Shown: positions 21,931 to 36,800, counted from the stretch's first letter. The stretch is 64,000 nucleotides of DNA from Monosporascus cannonballus (GCA_004154925.1 QJNS01000044.1:310001-374000); one strand, 5' to 3'. Made by a program: numbers and translations. Notes: generated by a model from the sequence alone, not told the origin.

Positions 21931-23765
21931 AGCAGGAGGATTGGCCTCTGAGCGTCAGAATACAGTAATTAATGGCCTAGTCCTACTGTATTGGGGCGGG
22001 TTGGAACGTGGTGCCAGGCACAACAAGGTGCGACAAGGCTGGAGTCATCCAGGCCGAGTCCATATCCAGCTGCGAGAGACTGTACGGCTTTGGGCTATGG
22101 TACGGGGAAGCGTGTTGTCCGCCGGTCGGAGTTGAGGCGATATGGTGTCTGCCAATCGGGATTCCCTGTTCGGGTCGGCAGTTAGGGTAAGCAAGCCCAG
22201 ATTCGCTGCAGGATACGTCTTGGCGGTCCCGCCCATGATCGATCCGTCTCGTCATGGAAGCAGTCCCTCCCCCGTGCTTCATCCTGAAATCCTGGAATGG
22301 CGGGAAGAGACATTCGACGATCGAATGACCTTATCCTTATGCGAGGAGCTGCAATCACATGGGGATTTGAAGGGTTGTAGGATCAGGATTCTGAACAAAA
22401 ATAAGTTATCTAGCCACGCGAACCTCGTTTCTTGTTGGCCGTCCAGGAATCTACTATAAACTCCGGAGATTTAGTAATAAAAAATACAGAAATTCAACGC
22501 TTAACGAACAACAAGACGTTAAATCCCATCTACGAGATACTTGACCCACCTCAACGTTGGGAATGCCACCCTTCCCCCGATTCCGTGGGATCCACCCCAA
22601 TACCGAAGTACAGGAACGCATTGACGAGCAATTGACATGTGATATTACTATCTTACTCATCCTGTAATATCACAAGTAAGTAGACTAGGATACTCTGGCA
22701 TAGCGGGAGGGTCGCCGCTCAAACCGTTTGGCAGTTCGAATATTGAGCTAAGGCTGCTCGATGACAATCTAAAGAGGTCGGACTTATGTCCACGCTCACT
22801 GTCGGATATAGGAGATATGTGCTCTTCGCATTCCACCGAATCAACGTAGGCAAATTTATTACCCCATCCTTCTCATCCGTGGCCCCCCGGAAATCAGTGT
22901 AACAGCATCGAGTCTTCATTTCATTAAGTTGATGACAGAGTCCATCTCATGCGATAGTTCAGTCTAGCTTTTTGGCGACCGCGAAATCGGTTAAGAGTCA
23001 TGTCGTGTACCGGATCCTTCAACTTGATCCCCAAATGCTAGTACTACGTGGCCTCGACCATGATATTAAGGTAGCCAGGGAGATAGTATGGAAGTGTAGG
23101 AATCGAGATTCGTGCCGCCGTAGTATTGCCTTTTTATCGCTTGACTTGGTTCTGCAAATCAACTTTCGTGAACCGCGCTGGCGTCTGTTATCATACATTC
23201 CCAGCTATATCCGGTTTGCGCAGGATCAAATGCTACCGAGCCTCGTCCAGTCTCGCCCGAGCTAGATAGGCTTGCTGCATGGCTTCACAGAGGCGTGGGG
23301 AAAGATCCCATTTAGCCGGCGAACCGATCACCATTTGGTGGACGAACGAAGGTAGGACAGAACACCGAATGAAAAGATCGATAGGGCTGACTGGCCCGTT
23401 CCGTATGCGTCCAATACTGCCGTTGAAGCAAAACTTCCGGCAGTCACACACTCCTTATGGCAGCTTGCGGCTACTTTGATATTGAGCCTCAAATTCAAGA
23501 TCTGATAAACAACCTTGGGATCCTGTACGTACCAACCTTAAGGCAATTGCGTGAGGAGGAGAAACGTTGTGTTTCTCCATTGCTCCAACTACTTGGGCTT
23601 TTACGAAACATGGATCCCAAGTAAGGGCGTGCTCGGTGTAGCAGCAGATGGAGGGGAAAGTGACATTATCGCCTTACTTATTTTGTACAGAGATCCATGC
23701 TTTTCACCTTATGAGCCCTTAACGCTTGAATTTGCTTCCGAACGCAACCTTTTTTGGTTATAGTT
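21931..23765. other. Right part of the island, no recognisable gene
   Basis: 1.8 kb of balanced composition with only short frames (up to about 105 codons), none with a motif I recognise. The island ends abruptly near 23760–23766, where AT content rises to about 80% within a few bases. Confidence 0.55.
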
Positions 23766-24021
23766 TTAAACGTTTTCAATATTTAATAATTGCTATTAAT
23801 TGTATTTTAAAAAATTAATAAGTTATGTATTACTATAAGGTTATAACGCTTTATAATACATATAAATTATTTTATTATTATATATATACTAGTTTTCATA
23901 ATTGAACAAAGATTTCAATAATTTTATATATAAGATATTAACCGTGGTTTTAAATAAACCTTTATTCGAAAAGTCTTTTATCGAATAAAGTATTTAATAT
24001 ATTTAAAATATATATTAATAC
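23766..24021. other. AT-rich spacer right of the island
   Basis: RIP-like AT-rich DNA with no coding remnant, running up to the first B-type LTR. Confidence 0.4.
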
Positions 24022-24355
24022 TGTTATGACCTAACGAGCTGCGGTCTCCAGAAAGGGTCTGCTACGACATAACTACGAGTGCGGGGTGGGGCAGGTCACG
24101 TGATGGATCACCAACTCACCGGATCACTAACTTACTGGTGGTAAGCTAATAAGTCGGATTATTATATATATATTTATTATTTTTATAATTTTAATAAGTT
24201 TAATTTATAATAATAATTCGTTATTTAAAATATTTTTAAAGTTATATAACATACTATATTATTATATTTATTTTTTTAAATTTTTATAATCTTTTTATTA
24301 ATATAAACCCGTACGATTAAGATTTAATAATTGGTTAAACCTTTTAGTTATTATA
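24022..24355 (+). repeat. Family B LTR
   Basis: 334-bp LTR starting TGTTATGACCTAACGAGCTG and ending AGTTATTATA. Its start recurs at 33576 and its end at 323, 27639 and 41289. The first ~130 bp are GC-rich and not RIP-altered (CACGTGATGGATCACC present), while the rest is strongly AT-rich. Confidence 0.8.
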
Positions 24356-24669
24356 CGTTATAAGCCATTATTTAATAATACCGTTAAATTTTAAGCAATA
24401 TCGCCGGCATTATGTTTATTAGAAAAGAGCCCGAATAGTCCATTTATTAAGTCCTTATTAACCCGGATACTGGATTAGAATTCAAAAAAAAAATAACCTC
24501 GCCTTTTTGGTAAAAAAAGTTTTTTAACGTTTGAACGTTATAAACGAACGTATTACTTAGCTTGAAAAAAATAATAATAACCTTACGACGTTCTTTTAAG
24601 CCGCCTATAAGAAGCTTTAAAAAAAGAGAAAGTTTCCGAAACCGGAAAGTCTTTTCGAATAAACCAGGT
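24356..24669 (+). mobile_element. 5' internal fragment of a family B element
   Basis: Matches the start of the B internal regions at 27640–27945 and 41290–41600 (shared AGCAATATCGCCGGCATTAT and later blocks). It stops after AAACCAGG at about 24669, where another LTR-like sequence begins, so only ~310 bp of this copy remain here. Confidence 0.75.
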
Positions 24670-27470
24670 TGTTATAACCTAACAGGCTGCGGCCTCGGGG
24701 AACGGTCGCAACAGGAAAATAACTAAGCCATGTGGGTCAAGTTACGTAATGGCTCGACAGGATGTATTGTAAAGCCTATAGAGCCAGGCTCGACAGGATC
24801 TATCGTAAAGCTTACCTTAGCTAGCTCAGGCCTCTCTGGCTCGTTTTCCCAATTTCTTCAAAGTCACTCAAGTACCGCTCCATAACGCTAAATATTAACC
24901 AATCAAATCCCAAATCCCCGTAACTAGCCAGCAAGGCCTAAGTTATAATTACGTAAAAACGGTTTCGTTTAGGACATTTATTTCTTTAAAAAACAAAAAT
25001 TTAAAACAACTTAATAATAAAACGTTTATATATATATATATATATATATATGTATTATTATTTTTTTTATAATTTATTATTAATATTACTTTAATTTTAA
25101 TTAAAATTTATTTCTTATTTTTAAATCTTAACGTATATAATAACTGTAATTCGACCTCGTTATATTATTATTCCCTTTTTTAAAATATAATAAATCCGCA
25201 TTTTTTTAATTTTATCAGGTTACGTCTTTAGAACAAAATATAAGTATACGTATTTTAAATTTCTGGTATTAATATAAAGAACTTAACATAATATTTAAAA
25301 ATTCTATTCGTAACTAGGTTTTTTGCAATAATTTAAGCCGAATTATTAGTTTAATTATTTGGATTAACCGATTAATTAACGTATTAAACAAATAAATATA
25401 TAAATAATTATGAACATATAAAAATTAATACAAAATTTTAATTCTTATTATTTAAAATGCCGTTATATATAAATATTATAATATATTTTACGGAGAATTT
25501 ATAATTTTTATAAAAGCGCTTAAATTCCGCCGCCCGCCAAACAAAATACTATTCGAAATTAACGTAATCCATATTAGTTTGGACAAAAATAAACGTTTTA
25601 TTAAAATATTTTTTTTTAATTAATTTAAGCTTTTAAACTAAATAATTATATATTTAAAGAAAAAATAGTAATTATATAATATAAAACGGAAAATAAAATA
25701 GCTTGGTAATAATAACTATTCGGATATTTTTATATATTTTTTTTATAATTCTAATTATTATAATTAGGATAATTTCCAAAATTAACGCTAATTACTTACC
25801 TTATTTATTAAATAGGTTTTTATTATTTTCAAGTATTTCGAAATTATAAAACTTAATAACTTTTCTTATAATCTTTAATAAATACTTTCGGTTTACCATA
25901 ATCTGACTTACGTAATTACGGATGTCCATAATTTTGGCCTTATTATCAATATAAATAATAATCTTACTAATAGAACGTAAATTATTAAATTAAATTATAA
26001 AGATATTATTAAATAATATAAATATATTACTTCTTAAAACATTTAAATACTTTGAATTTAAACATTAATTTTTAAATATAAAAATATTAATAATATCGAT
26101 TTCGGAATAATTAATATTAAAATGCCGGACTTCTGTCTTATAATTATATTTAATTAGGCCGCCAGTTGTATAAAAACCATTATATTTCGTAATTGTGTTT
26201 GTTAGAATATTAGTAATAATTAATATATATGCAAATTAATATACATAAGCAAAAAAAATAAAACGTAAGTTACAAATATTAATATATTTAAACCGGAAAT
26301 TTTTTTTATTTCGATAATAATTATATTACGTCGATAATAATTAAATTATATTATTATTCGAAAATAAAGTTTCATATAATAATTTAGAATTAATTATTCA
26401 ATATTTATTTCGGATTAACAATAATATATTTGTACAGTTTAACAGTTATACGGTTAAATATTTCTGGGTTAAAGTTTTTCGTATTTGCAAATATTAAGAT
26501 AAAAGCAAAATATAAAATTATTAATATAAAGATTCGTTGTTTTTTCGCTAATTTAATTAATAATATAATTTGGATAATAATTAAATTAATTATTAAAAAA
26601 TTAAATAATTAAAACGTTTCCGAAACTTATTTTAATAACGAAAAAAATATTAAATTTTTCGAAAATCAGATTATATACCGGATCGATTTATTTTTTTTCA
26701 TAAAATACGGCTTTGCCCGTTAAATATGGCGTTTGATACAAGGCGAACAAATTAACGGCGTAAGGTTTCCGTAAAAATATCGGATAAAAATAAACGTTTC
26801 GCTTCGAAAAATTAAATATTGAAAGTTTGGGATATTTACTCCAGGTTTTCGAATATATTATCCGTATTTAACTAATTAGGAAAAAAAATATGTTTTCAAA
26901 TTTGTTACGCACGATTTTAAATTTTATATACTATTATTTTGGCTTATAAATTTATATTTTTATTATACTAGTTTAAAAAGAATAACAGGTTATGATATAT
27001 ATTAATCGGGATTATAACTTAATCTTTTATTATAATAGTTTTTGTTTTATATTAATTAGGATTATTGTTATATTAAGCAATAAAGATTTAAATTTGGCGT
27101 TAATTTATACAGGTTATAATATGAAAAATATCGGAATTAATATATATTCATTAAAATTAATAATAATAATTTTTGCGAATTCGTATAGGAACGTACCAAA
27201 CGCGACGAAAAAATCATAATTTGCTCTTAGCCCTTATTTTAGAGGTTTTGTTGTTTTTGCGGGTATCATTGTTAAAGGAATTTAGCTGATATAATGGACC
27301 TCTGACAGATATTTCTTGATCAAAAGCTATAGCTGTAGCTACAACTGCTGCGCCGCAGACGCAGCCACAACCTTCAAAATAGGGTCCTAATCACGATGAG
27401 ACAACGTAAAGCCCATAAAGCCAGGCTCGATAAGGTCGGAAAAACTAAATATAATACGCTGATTTCTTCT
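24670..27470 (+). mobile_element. Degraded element with LTR-like ends and copia-type remnant
   Basis: Begins with a GC-richer, B-like LTR start (TGTTATAACCTAACAGGCTG) that differs from B afterwards (to about 24960). A related phrase, AAAGCC(C/T)ATAAAGCCAGGCTCGA, recurs near 27415, close to the right end, also in GC-richer DNA (27230–27450). Between them is RIP-altered DNA. A 60-codon frame (26430–26612) and its continuation, with RCFFANLINNIIW and KKLNN-stop-NVSE, resemble the region of copia pol just after the integrase core. Assignment to Ty1/copia on the plus strand is tentative. Confidence 0.45.
25027..25052. repeat. TA microsatellite
   Basis: A run of about 12 TA dinucleotides, the only clear simple-sequence repeat of this kind that I saw in the window. 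Confidence 0.8.
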
Positions 27471-30400
27471 ATAATTTAAATAATATTAATTTATAATAAT
27501 ACTTCGTTATTTAAGGTATCTTTAATATTGCAAAACCTAATATATTATTATCTTTATTACTTTATTTTTTATAATATTTTATGAATATAAACCTGTATAA
27601 TTAGGATTTAATAATTAGTTAAACATTATAGCCGTTATACGTTATAAGTTCTTATTTAGTAATACTGTTAAATTTTGAGCAATATCGCCGACATTATGTT
27701 TATCAGCAAGTAACCCGACCAGCCCATTTACCAGGTCTCTGATAAGCTGGACATTAAAATAAAATCCGAAAAGGAAAAAAAGAAATTTGCTTTTTTTGTA
27801 AAGAAACTTTTCGACGTCTGAATACTATAAACGAACGCATTTTTTAGCTTAAAAAAGATAATAATAAATTTACGATATCCTTTTAAGTTATCTATAAGAA
27901 GTTTAAGGAAAAACAAAGGTTTTCGAAATCGAAAATCTTTTCGAACAAGTTAATTATTTAACTAAATTTTATTAAGGAATTAAGAAAGGGTTTTAAGCCT
28001 TTTAAATCAGAACTTTTTGATGAAATCTTAACCAAGTGATAACGTTTCTTAATTTAATGCCGAATATATTTTAGATATTTTCCGATTTGATTAATTATAG
28101 ATATTGTACAAATTGAATTTGTAATCGGACGATTTACCGGAAATACGGTTATTTAATTCGAACACGGTATAAAAAAGTACGTTACCTTATTAATCGAAAA
28201 ATTAAACCTAAAAGTAATACAAATGGATAACAATTACAAATAATTTAAGCAAATATCAACGATAATTCTCGAAATAACAAACGAAAAAATAAAAACCGAT
28301 ATATAAATCTAATAATTATGATAAAAAAGAGTAATATCTAATTACGGCAGTACGTTTATTTAGCTAAGCTTTAAATTAAATTAAGAGTAAAAAGTATTAG
28401 TAACTAAGTTTTTGACGGCCTGAAAAAGAATTATAAAAAACACTTTTTAAGCTCGATCGACCTAATTATTTATCGGATTATATTGTTATAGCAATTAAGA
28501 TCGATAATCGATAATACGCCTGGCATATTAAGAACACCAAAAGAAAAAAATAATAACAAACCACGATATACGGCTAATACTAATGTTTTTTGGAGTAATA
28601 ATATTTTTTATAACATAAAACTAGGATTTACAGAATTAAAAGTAATCCATAGAAAAGTTTAAAGCTAGACCAAATACTTTAAATATAACAAAATGGGGCA
28701 TAAAGTAACGTAATACATAGTACCTAAAAAACTACGTTAAAATAATTAAAAACCCGTACTTAAAGAATACTCCAGAGACAATTAACAGAACGGAGGCAAA
28801 TTTATTAATATAATTCGGCCTAAGTATATAATAGGCGCCCCACAACGAAAAATCCAACACGAAAAACGAAAAATTACAAAGTTAATTTAATAAATATTAC
28901 GAATATAATAAAAAGTATTATAAGGATAATTACGCGAATATTAAGATTGGACAGGAAAAATCTGTCCCGGAACTCCTAATCGATAGGGCAGAATATATGC
29001 CATATATTATCGACGACGAAAATATTACGATTACGAAAAATTAAAATAGCATGTTTACGGACGAATTACCCGTATATATTATAAAGAATTGAACTTTACA
29101 AACCGTACCTAAAATAATAAGAACGACAATTAATGGTATCGATATTTTCGATCTATAACTCTACGAAATATTTAATAATTAGCCGAAATAAAAAGCGGGC
29201 CCGAAAAAAGCAATACTAGCAAAAAATATTTTTTGTTATTATTAGTAATATAATTACTAAACGGAAAAAAATTAATTTAACATTTAGTAAAAAGATATTA
29301 CCAAAAAGTTATTATAAACTTTTATTTTTAATAGGCACTTATTAGAAACCCTTAGACAAGAAGGTTATGAAAAATATATTAATTTATATGTAACTTTTAA
29401 AATAATAACTAGTATAACGCATAATAAGACATAATCAAAATCATAAGAAAACGGTTCATCTAATAGCAAAAAGAATTACTTCAAATTAAAAATAACTAAT
29501 ACATCTCGAAAAAACAATACGCTGGCAATAACGATAAATACAGCAGCTTAACGTACTAAATACCGAAATATAAATAAGGCTTAATAAATTCGAAAAAAAA
29601 AGAAAAAGGTTATTTATAAAAAAGCCGCAAAATAACAGAAGTTAGAAAAATTAAACAAAACTCTTAAAAGGAGCTTTAAACGTAACGATAAAAGTTATTA
29701 ATAACTTTATTATTTTAAATATACTAATCGAAACGTATTGATATATTATAATAATAAAATTCCAAGTTTTGGGCGGAAATTATAATATATCTAATATAAT
29801 TAATAAACACAAATTATTATAAAGATATAAGTTAAAACCTTATATAGCGACGAATGTCGAAAATTAAAAACTCGCCTATAATAAAGCGAAAATTATATGC
29901 GAAATTAATTATTTCGAAATTATTATTTAAGAACGATATTAAGTAATTAATTTGAATATTATTTCATTCGGAAATTACGATATAATCTTAGAATTACTAT
30001 GGATACGTTAATACGAAATCTTAATTAATAAAAAGTCTAGCTAAGTAAGATTTATCTTATACCTTATTAATAAATAAAAAAATAAATAAAATCATAATAT
30101 TTGATCGAAAATAACGACAAATGCGAATATAAGAATACGACAAAAACCTTATTATTTAAAAGATAAAATATAAAAAAAATTGGTATCCAAGAAAAATACG
30201 ATATATCGTTATTATTATTAAAGTGAAATTAAAGCAATTAAATAACGATTTAAAATAACAGCCTTAAAAATCAAAAGTTCTAACTAATATATTACCATAA
30301 TATTATAGATACGAAAAGCTTTTCAAAAAGGAGCTTAATATAAAATTACCGAAATACAGCGAATAGGATTATAAGATAATCCTTAAAAAAGAATTTTGGA

Positions 30401-33400
30401 CGAAATTTTATCTTAATTATAACTTTAGCAAAAACGAATTAAACATTTTTAAAGAATACAGGGAATATCGGTTGTAGAAAAAATAAATTTGATTTTCGAT
30501 ATTATTAGTACAATACCTTATATTTTTCGTATCGAAACAAAAACGGAAATTTGCATTTTGTACTTAATTATTAATAAATCAATAATATTATTATTAAAGA
30601 TTTAATATTATTAACTTTAAATGTAAACATAAGAAATTAATTTTACCGAATTTCATAATTTATAATATTTAACTTTAAAAATATAATTTAATTAAGGTGA
30701 AAACAAAATACGAATAAAAAACAATTTTAGGACGAAATACGGATTATTTGAATATTTAATTATATTAATAAGATTTACGAACGTAATAATAATCATTTAC
30801 TAAATAATAAATTATGTATTATAAAAATACTTCGATATTTTCGTTATTTGTTATTTTAACGATATTCTTATTTTCTTAAAGACGGAAAAAGCATATGTAA
30901 AATGCGTTCATAAAGTCCATAAAGGTTTATGAAACGTAAAGTTATTTTTTAATGCAAAAAAGAATTAGTTTCATATATAAGAAATAAAATATCTAAAATA
31001 TATTATTACCCCAGATTATATTAATATTGACCTTGAAAAAATCACTGCAGTTATAGAATAATAACTCTTAATAACAGTTAAGAAAGCATAGACATTTTTA
31101 AGATTCGTTATTTATTATAAAGAATCTATTCGAAACTTTAATAAAATAATTATATTTTTAACGAACCTTATAAAAAAAGAAAAAAGTTCAAATAAATACT
31201 AGATACGGAAAAAGCGTTTTAAAATATTAAGAATGCGATTACTAGGGAACTAGGATTAATTATATACAATCCAAACCGTTTTATTAAGATAAAAGCCGAT
31301 ATTTCGGATTATGCCTTAAATGTGATACTCGGATAATAAAATAATTAACATAAATTATACCTTATTATATTTTTTATATAAATTAAAAAAAACAAGTTTA
31401 ATTAAGGTATTTCAGATAAATAATATATGGCCATTATCATAATATTTCGAAAATTTAAGTATTTCTTAAATCCAAACTTATATTAGGTTAAGGTTTATAC
31501 GAGTTATTAAAGTTTTATCCGTTTTATTATAATCAGAAAACTTATAAAATAATAAGTTCGTTATACCCAAAATTTAACGAATTTCGACTTCGTTATTATC
31601 TTTAAAAAGGGTTAAAAATGGTAAAATAAATGCCTTAAGCAAATAACAAAATTTTAAAAAGAAATTAATTAAAATTAGCTATACGATTTTCGATAATATT
31701 ACAAAAGGATATTTACGCCCGTAATAAATTACGATAATTCGGATAATGCCTTTTAATATAAATCAAAAAATCCAGCAATATAATAACGGTTTCTTAAAAA
31801 ACTAAAAACCGGTTAATATATAGATTTCAAAAAATAATAAAAGGATTTAATATGAAAAATATAGGAATATTAGTTGTAAAAATATCCAAGGATGTACAAA
31901 ATCTTAAAACAGCTTTAATATATATATTTTCTTTTAAATTAAACATAACAGTATAACAAATTTTATAATAATACGACATTTCCGCCCAAACAAAAGCTTA
32001 ATAATATAAGCCATACGGAAAATTACAGCTATTATTAGTTATAAAGCAAACATGCTATTTAATTATATTCGACTTTATTATTAAATTTTTCATATTAAAA
32101 AAATTAATTTCAAAAATATATTACGATACTGTTTTCGTAACTATCGGTCTATTTACGAAAGTTTCTTATTTTTTACCATATTACAAAAATGCAAATGTTA
32201 AATAAATAACATATATGTTTTAAAAATAAATTTTTAATATATATAGATTATTCATTAAAAATATTTTAAATAAAGAAGTAATATTTATATCTAAATTTTT
32301 GTACGGCTTTATAATATAAATTAGCTTAAATTAAAAAAAATCAATAAATAAATAAAACGAAAACATTAAACGTTGAAAACTTACGTACGATATTGTATTA
32401 ATTAAAAATAAAAGATTTCAATTAAGGAATTATTAATGAAATAATTAAATTTATATTAAAATAATTCTTACATCGGAATAACTTAAATAGTTTCATCAAA
32501 AAAATAAAAACGGAATCAAAATTGGTCCGAAATTAAATAAAAAGGTATTATAATTAGAAAAGGTTAGAGAAATTAACTTTTAAAAAAGGGAAAATAGATT
32601 TTTTTAGTTATTAAAAATATTTAAATAAAATAAGTCAATAAAAAGCTTAATTTCAAATATATCGGTCCATATATAATGGGTAAGAAAATCCCGGAAAATA
32701 ATTATTAATTAGATATTCTATTATAAATTAAATATTATTTACTTTTTTACGTCTTTTAATCGAATTAATAATAAATATAAATGAGATATATATAAAATAA
32801 AACGATATAAAAATAAACCAAAATGAATAATGAAAAATATCTTCGATATACGAAAATAAGACAAATTTACTTAATATTTAATAAAATAAAAGAAATACCG
32901 GGATTCCGAAATTATCTAAAATCTTACTAAGAATTTTATTAATATTTAACCTTTATTAAAAAAACTTTTACTAATAATAATTGAATTATCCAAAATAATA
33001 ATATTTTAATTCATAAAATCTAAGAAAGAAAATCTTTAATTTATCATATTTTAATTAATAACGTTTATCTTGTTTAAAATTTAAAAGTTTAATGGCGAAT
33101 TCTTACTGTAAATAAATAAAATTATTAAAACTATTTAAATTTAAGAAGTACGATTAATAGGTTTCGTATTTTAGGATTAATAATATTAGCGTTAATAACG
33201 TATACGAAAAAAATGCGGAAAAATTTCGGATAAAGACTTTTTAACTTTTAAATTTTTTTAATATTTTCAATTTTGTAACATAGTAATTAATTATAAAAAT
33301 AAGGATTTTATTTTATTATATGAACGATTTCGATGAACATATTTTTTACAACGAAAAACCCCATTTATTATTTGGTAATTACATTAATTTTCAAAGAAAT

Positions 33401-33851
33401 AGTGAAAATAAGGTATTAAATTAAAGTTTTCAAATTTAACTAAGTTAATTAAGATAAATTATTATTCGCATTTGCAAAAACCCTATTTAAATATACCGAA
33501 AAACATATTAATAAATACGGAAAAACTTATTAAAAAAAGAAATCTTAAGCTCAAAATTTATAAAAACAAAAATCGTATTATAACCTAACGAATTACGATT
33601 TTCGGAAACTGTTTGCTACGACCTAACTACAAATACGGGATAAGGCAAATTACGTAATAAATTACCAACGTATAGGTAATAAGCCAGTAAACCGGATCAT
33701 TAACATATTAATAGTGAGCCAATAAACCGGATTATTAACTTATTAATAATAAATAAATAAGCCAGAATACCATATATACGTTTATTAATTCCATAATTTA
33801 AATAATACCAGTTTACAATATAATATCATTACTTAAAGCATCTTTAATATT
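27471..33851 (+). mobile_element. RIP-degraded Ty3/gypsy element B1
   Basis: An LTR 3' part (to 27639) is followed by an internal region (27640–33575) and then the next LTR, starting at 33576 (TATTATAACCTAACG) and broken at 33851 by A2. The pol remnants are clear. Reverse transcriptase reads KTKYGLFEYLIIL and, near 30830–30885, CYFNDILIFLKTE (from YFDDILIFSKTE). RNase H reads NAITRELGLIIYNPNRFIKI followed by KADISDYALNVILG near 31220–31335. Many stops and the CpA/TpG deficit show RIP. The full extent of its 5' LTR is unclear because the sequence left of about 27450 does not match the other B LTRs. Confidence 0.85.
33576..33851 (+). repeat. Shared family B LTR, left part
   Basis: This is the left ~276 bp of an LTR whose right part is 41175–41289; A2 sits between them. 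It contains a tandem duplication of a unit of about 36–40 bp (AAACCGGATCATTAACATAT… then AAACCGGATTATTAACTTAT…) that is present once in the LTR at 24022. It serves as the 3' LTR of B1 and the 5' LTR of B2. Confidence 0.75.
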
Positions 33852-36800
33852 TGTAAGATAAGAAATAGCTATAAGCTAAATAAACTAATTTCCAATTAGT
33901 CGCAAAACATATTCCAAAAACATATATTGAGTTATTTTTATCTAACGCTATTTATTAACTATAAAAGAATATATTTATATTAGTAAATAAGTCGGTAATT
34001 AATCGGCAACTAATCGGCTATTAGTTCTATCCTTATAAATGTTATATTCTTATATTTATTCCCTTTTTAAAGTATTAATATTTAATAATATTATTATTAA
34101 TTTAATATAACGCGTTTTATATATCTAATTACACATATTTGCCAGTAATTTTCCGTTATGTTATATTATAAATAATTGCCGTAATAATTAATACGTATTA
34201 TATTACGTAATAAATCATTTTCCGTCTAAGTTTTCTGTCAAAATGCGTTCGTTAAATTTATTTTATTTACTTTTCTTTTTCTTTTTTGCGCCGATATTTT
34301 TATTTTTCTTTCCGTATTTATTCCGTTTAACTTTTCTTTTTTATTCTTATTTCGCCTTTTCCGGTTATTTTACGTATAACTTTTATTAACTGTATTTCTT
34401 TCGTAAAAGAATTTATAAAAAAAATACCTTAGTATTAATAATAATTAAAATTTCTTTTAACGTTATCCCTTTAATATTAATAATATAATAAATCTTAATT
34501 ATGTTATAAACGGTAATAATCTATATTATATTGATATAATATAACGTTATTTCGATTACTGTACGGTTTAAACTTAAATTCCGGACGCCTTAAATAATAT
34601 TATAATTAATTATTATTATAAAACCTTTCATATATTAAGTAATTATTTTCAATATTATTAATATTATTATTTAGTCTTTATTCAAATTCCGATTATTATT
34701 AAAATTACAATTTAAATAATTTTTTAATTCGGTATCGATAATTAGAAATTAATTAACAAATTTAAAAAATTTCGTAATACGGATATGTAATACGAATATT
34801 CTTGTATAATCATAATTAATGATTAATTCGACGTCCTTTATATGGCCGAATTTACCCTTTAATATAATTATTATTAAAGAATAATATGTTTTTAATATAT
34901 CGGAAATCTATTTTCGATCGTTTATTATTCTTGCAAAAATCCAATTTTAACGATATTTTTTAAGTTTATAAATTTAAATCCTTTTTATAAATAATACGAT
35001 TGTTTTCTTATTATTTCGTAATTAATTTTCGATTAAGCATAATCTTAAAATCTCTTTATAAATAAGGCGATTTTTAAAAGTTATTATATTATTATATTTT
35101 TTTGCTTACGACCATTTTCCGCTCGGTTTTTAACTCTTAATAAAATTCTAATACTTATTAATAACCATAATTAAAAAATCTTTTTATTCGATAAAATTAT
35201 TTTTAAACTTAAATACATTTAACATTTTAAAAATGGTATGTTATTTCCGATTAATAACAAATTATATTCCGGTTATTTAAGCCTGATTTTTCGTAAAAAA
35301 TAAAGCATTTTTAAATTCTTTCTAGATTTTAAGTTTAATAGATTTAATAAATATACCTCCTTTTTATTATTATATATTTTCCGATTCTTTCCCGATATAT
35401 TTATATTAATTTCTTTAATATGCTTATTAATAATTAATTCATGCAAAATTTAATAATTAAACGCAAAATGTTATTTTCAAAATAAAATTCTAATGTTCTT
35501 TGGTATTATTTATAAGTTTTGGATTAATATATAATAATCTAATTATTTGCTAAAAACTTAAAAATAATTATATAATTAAGTAATATTTTAATATTAATAT
35601 CTTAATTTTATTTAACATTATTCTTTATAATTTTCATAATTATCAAGGAAATAATTTCCGATTAAATTATTATTACTTTATAATTTTTAAATTGTTTAAT
35701 TTTTTATATACGTATTTAACTTTTGTTTCGTAACGATATAATATTTTAAACGCATTTTCGAAATATTTCCGGAATTCTTCTATATTATATTTAATACATT
35801 AAACTTTTTATTTAATTAAATATTTACGTTTTTTTACGTTATTCTCATAACGGATAATAATTTGTATTATTTATTTTCTTTATTGTTCTATTACGTTCAA
35901 TAACATTATTGAAAAAGTATCTAATTTCCAGTTATATTACGGATTTACTTAAAATATTTAAAATATATGATATATCGGTTAATATCTATTAAAAATTATT
36001 TATATGCTTAACATATTGATCTTTTAATCGTAACTTAAATATAAATATATATACAATTTCTATTTTTAAATTTGAAATACTTGCTCGATAAATTTATTTA
36101 TAATTTTAATTCGAATTTTATAATCGTATAACCTTATTTATAATATCTTTTTAAGCTGCCGCTTTTTTGTTCTAATATTTATATATTATTTGACGAATTA
36201 TCGTTATTTTCTTTGAAACCTTTTTTAATTTCTTATACTTATTTTTTTAACTTTATATAAAAAATAGTTTATTATGTTTAATCAATATTTATATAAAATT
36301 TAAACGGAAAACGGCCGGTAAATACGTTTCGCGTATTATTATATATAAATCTTATATTTTATAACAACTTTACTTAATAATTTTAATATTTATTAACGGA
36401 ATTACAAAAATATTATTTTAAAACCTAATAAATACGTTTTATCAGCTTATCGGTTTACAGATAATAAATAATTAATATTTACAGCTTTATGTTTTGTTTT
36501 TCGTAAATTCCGCCTAAAATTAATTCGTTAATAATTTACCTTTACTATTAATAATATTACCTAGCATATCAAATTTATATTTTACCTTATCGTAAAATAA
36601 TTAAATTAATTTGGTTACGGTTAATGTTGTAATTATAAAAATAACTAATTTTAATTTTATAAAAAATTTAATAATAACTAAGATTATATCGTACTTTAAC
36701 CTGTTTAAAGTCAGGTTTTTTGAAAGAAATATTTAAATAATAGTAAAGATTATAATTATTTATGTAATTTATAGCGTAACTTTATTATGTTTTAGCAATT

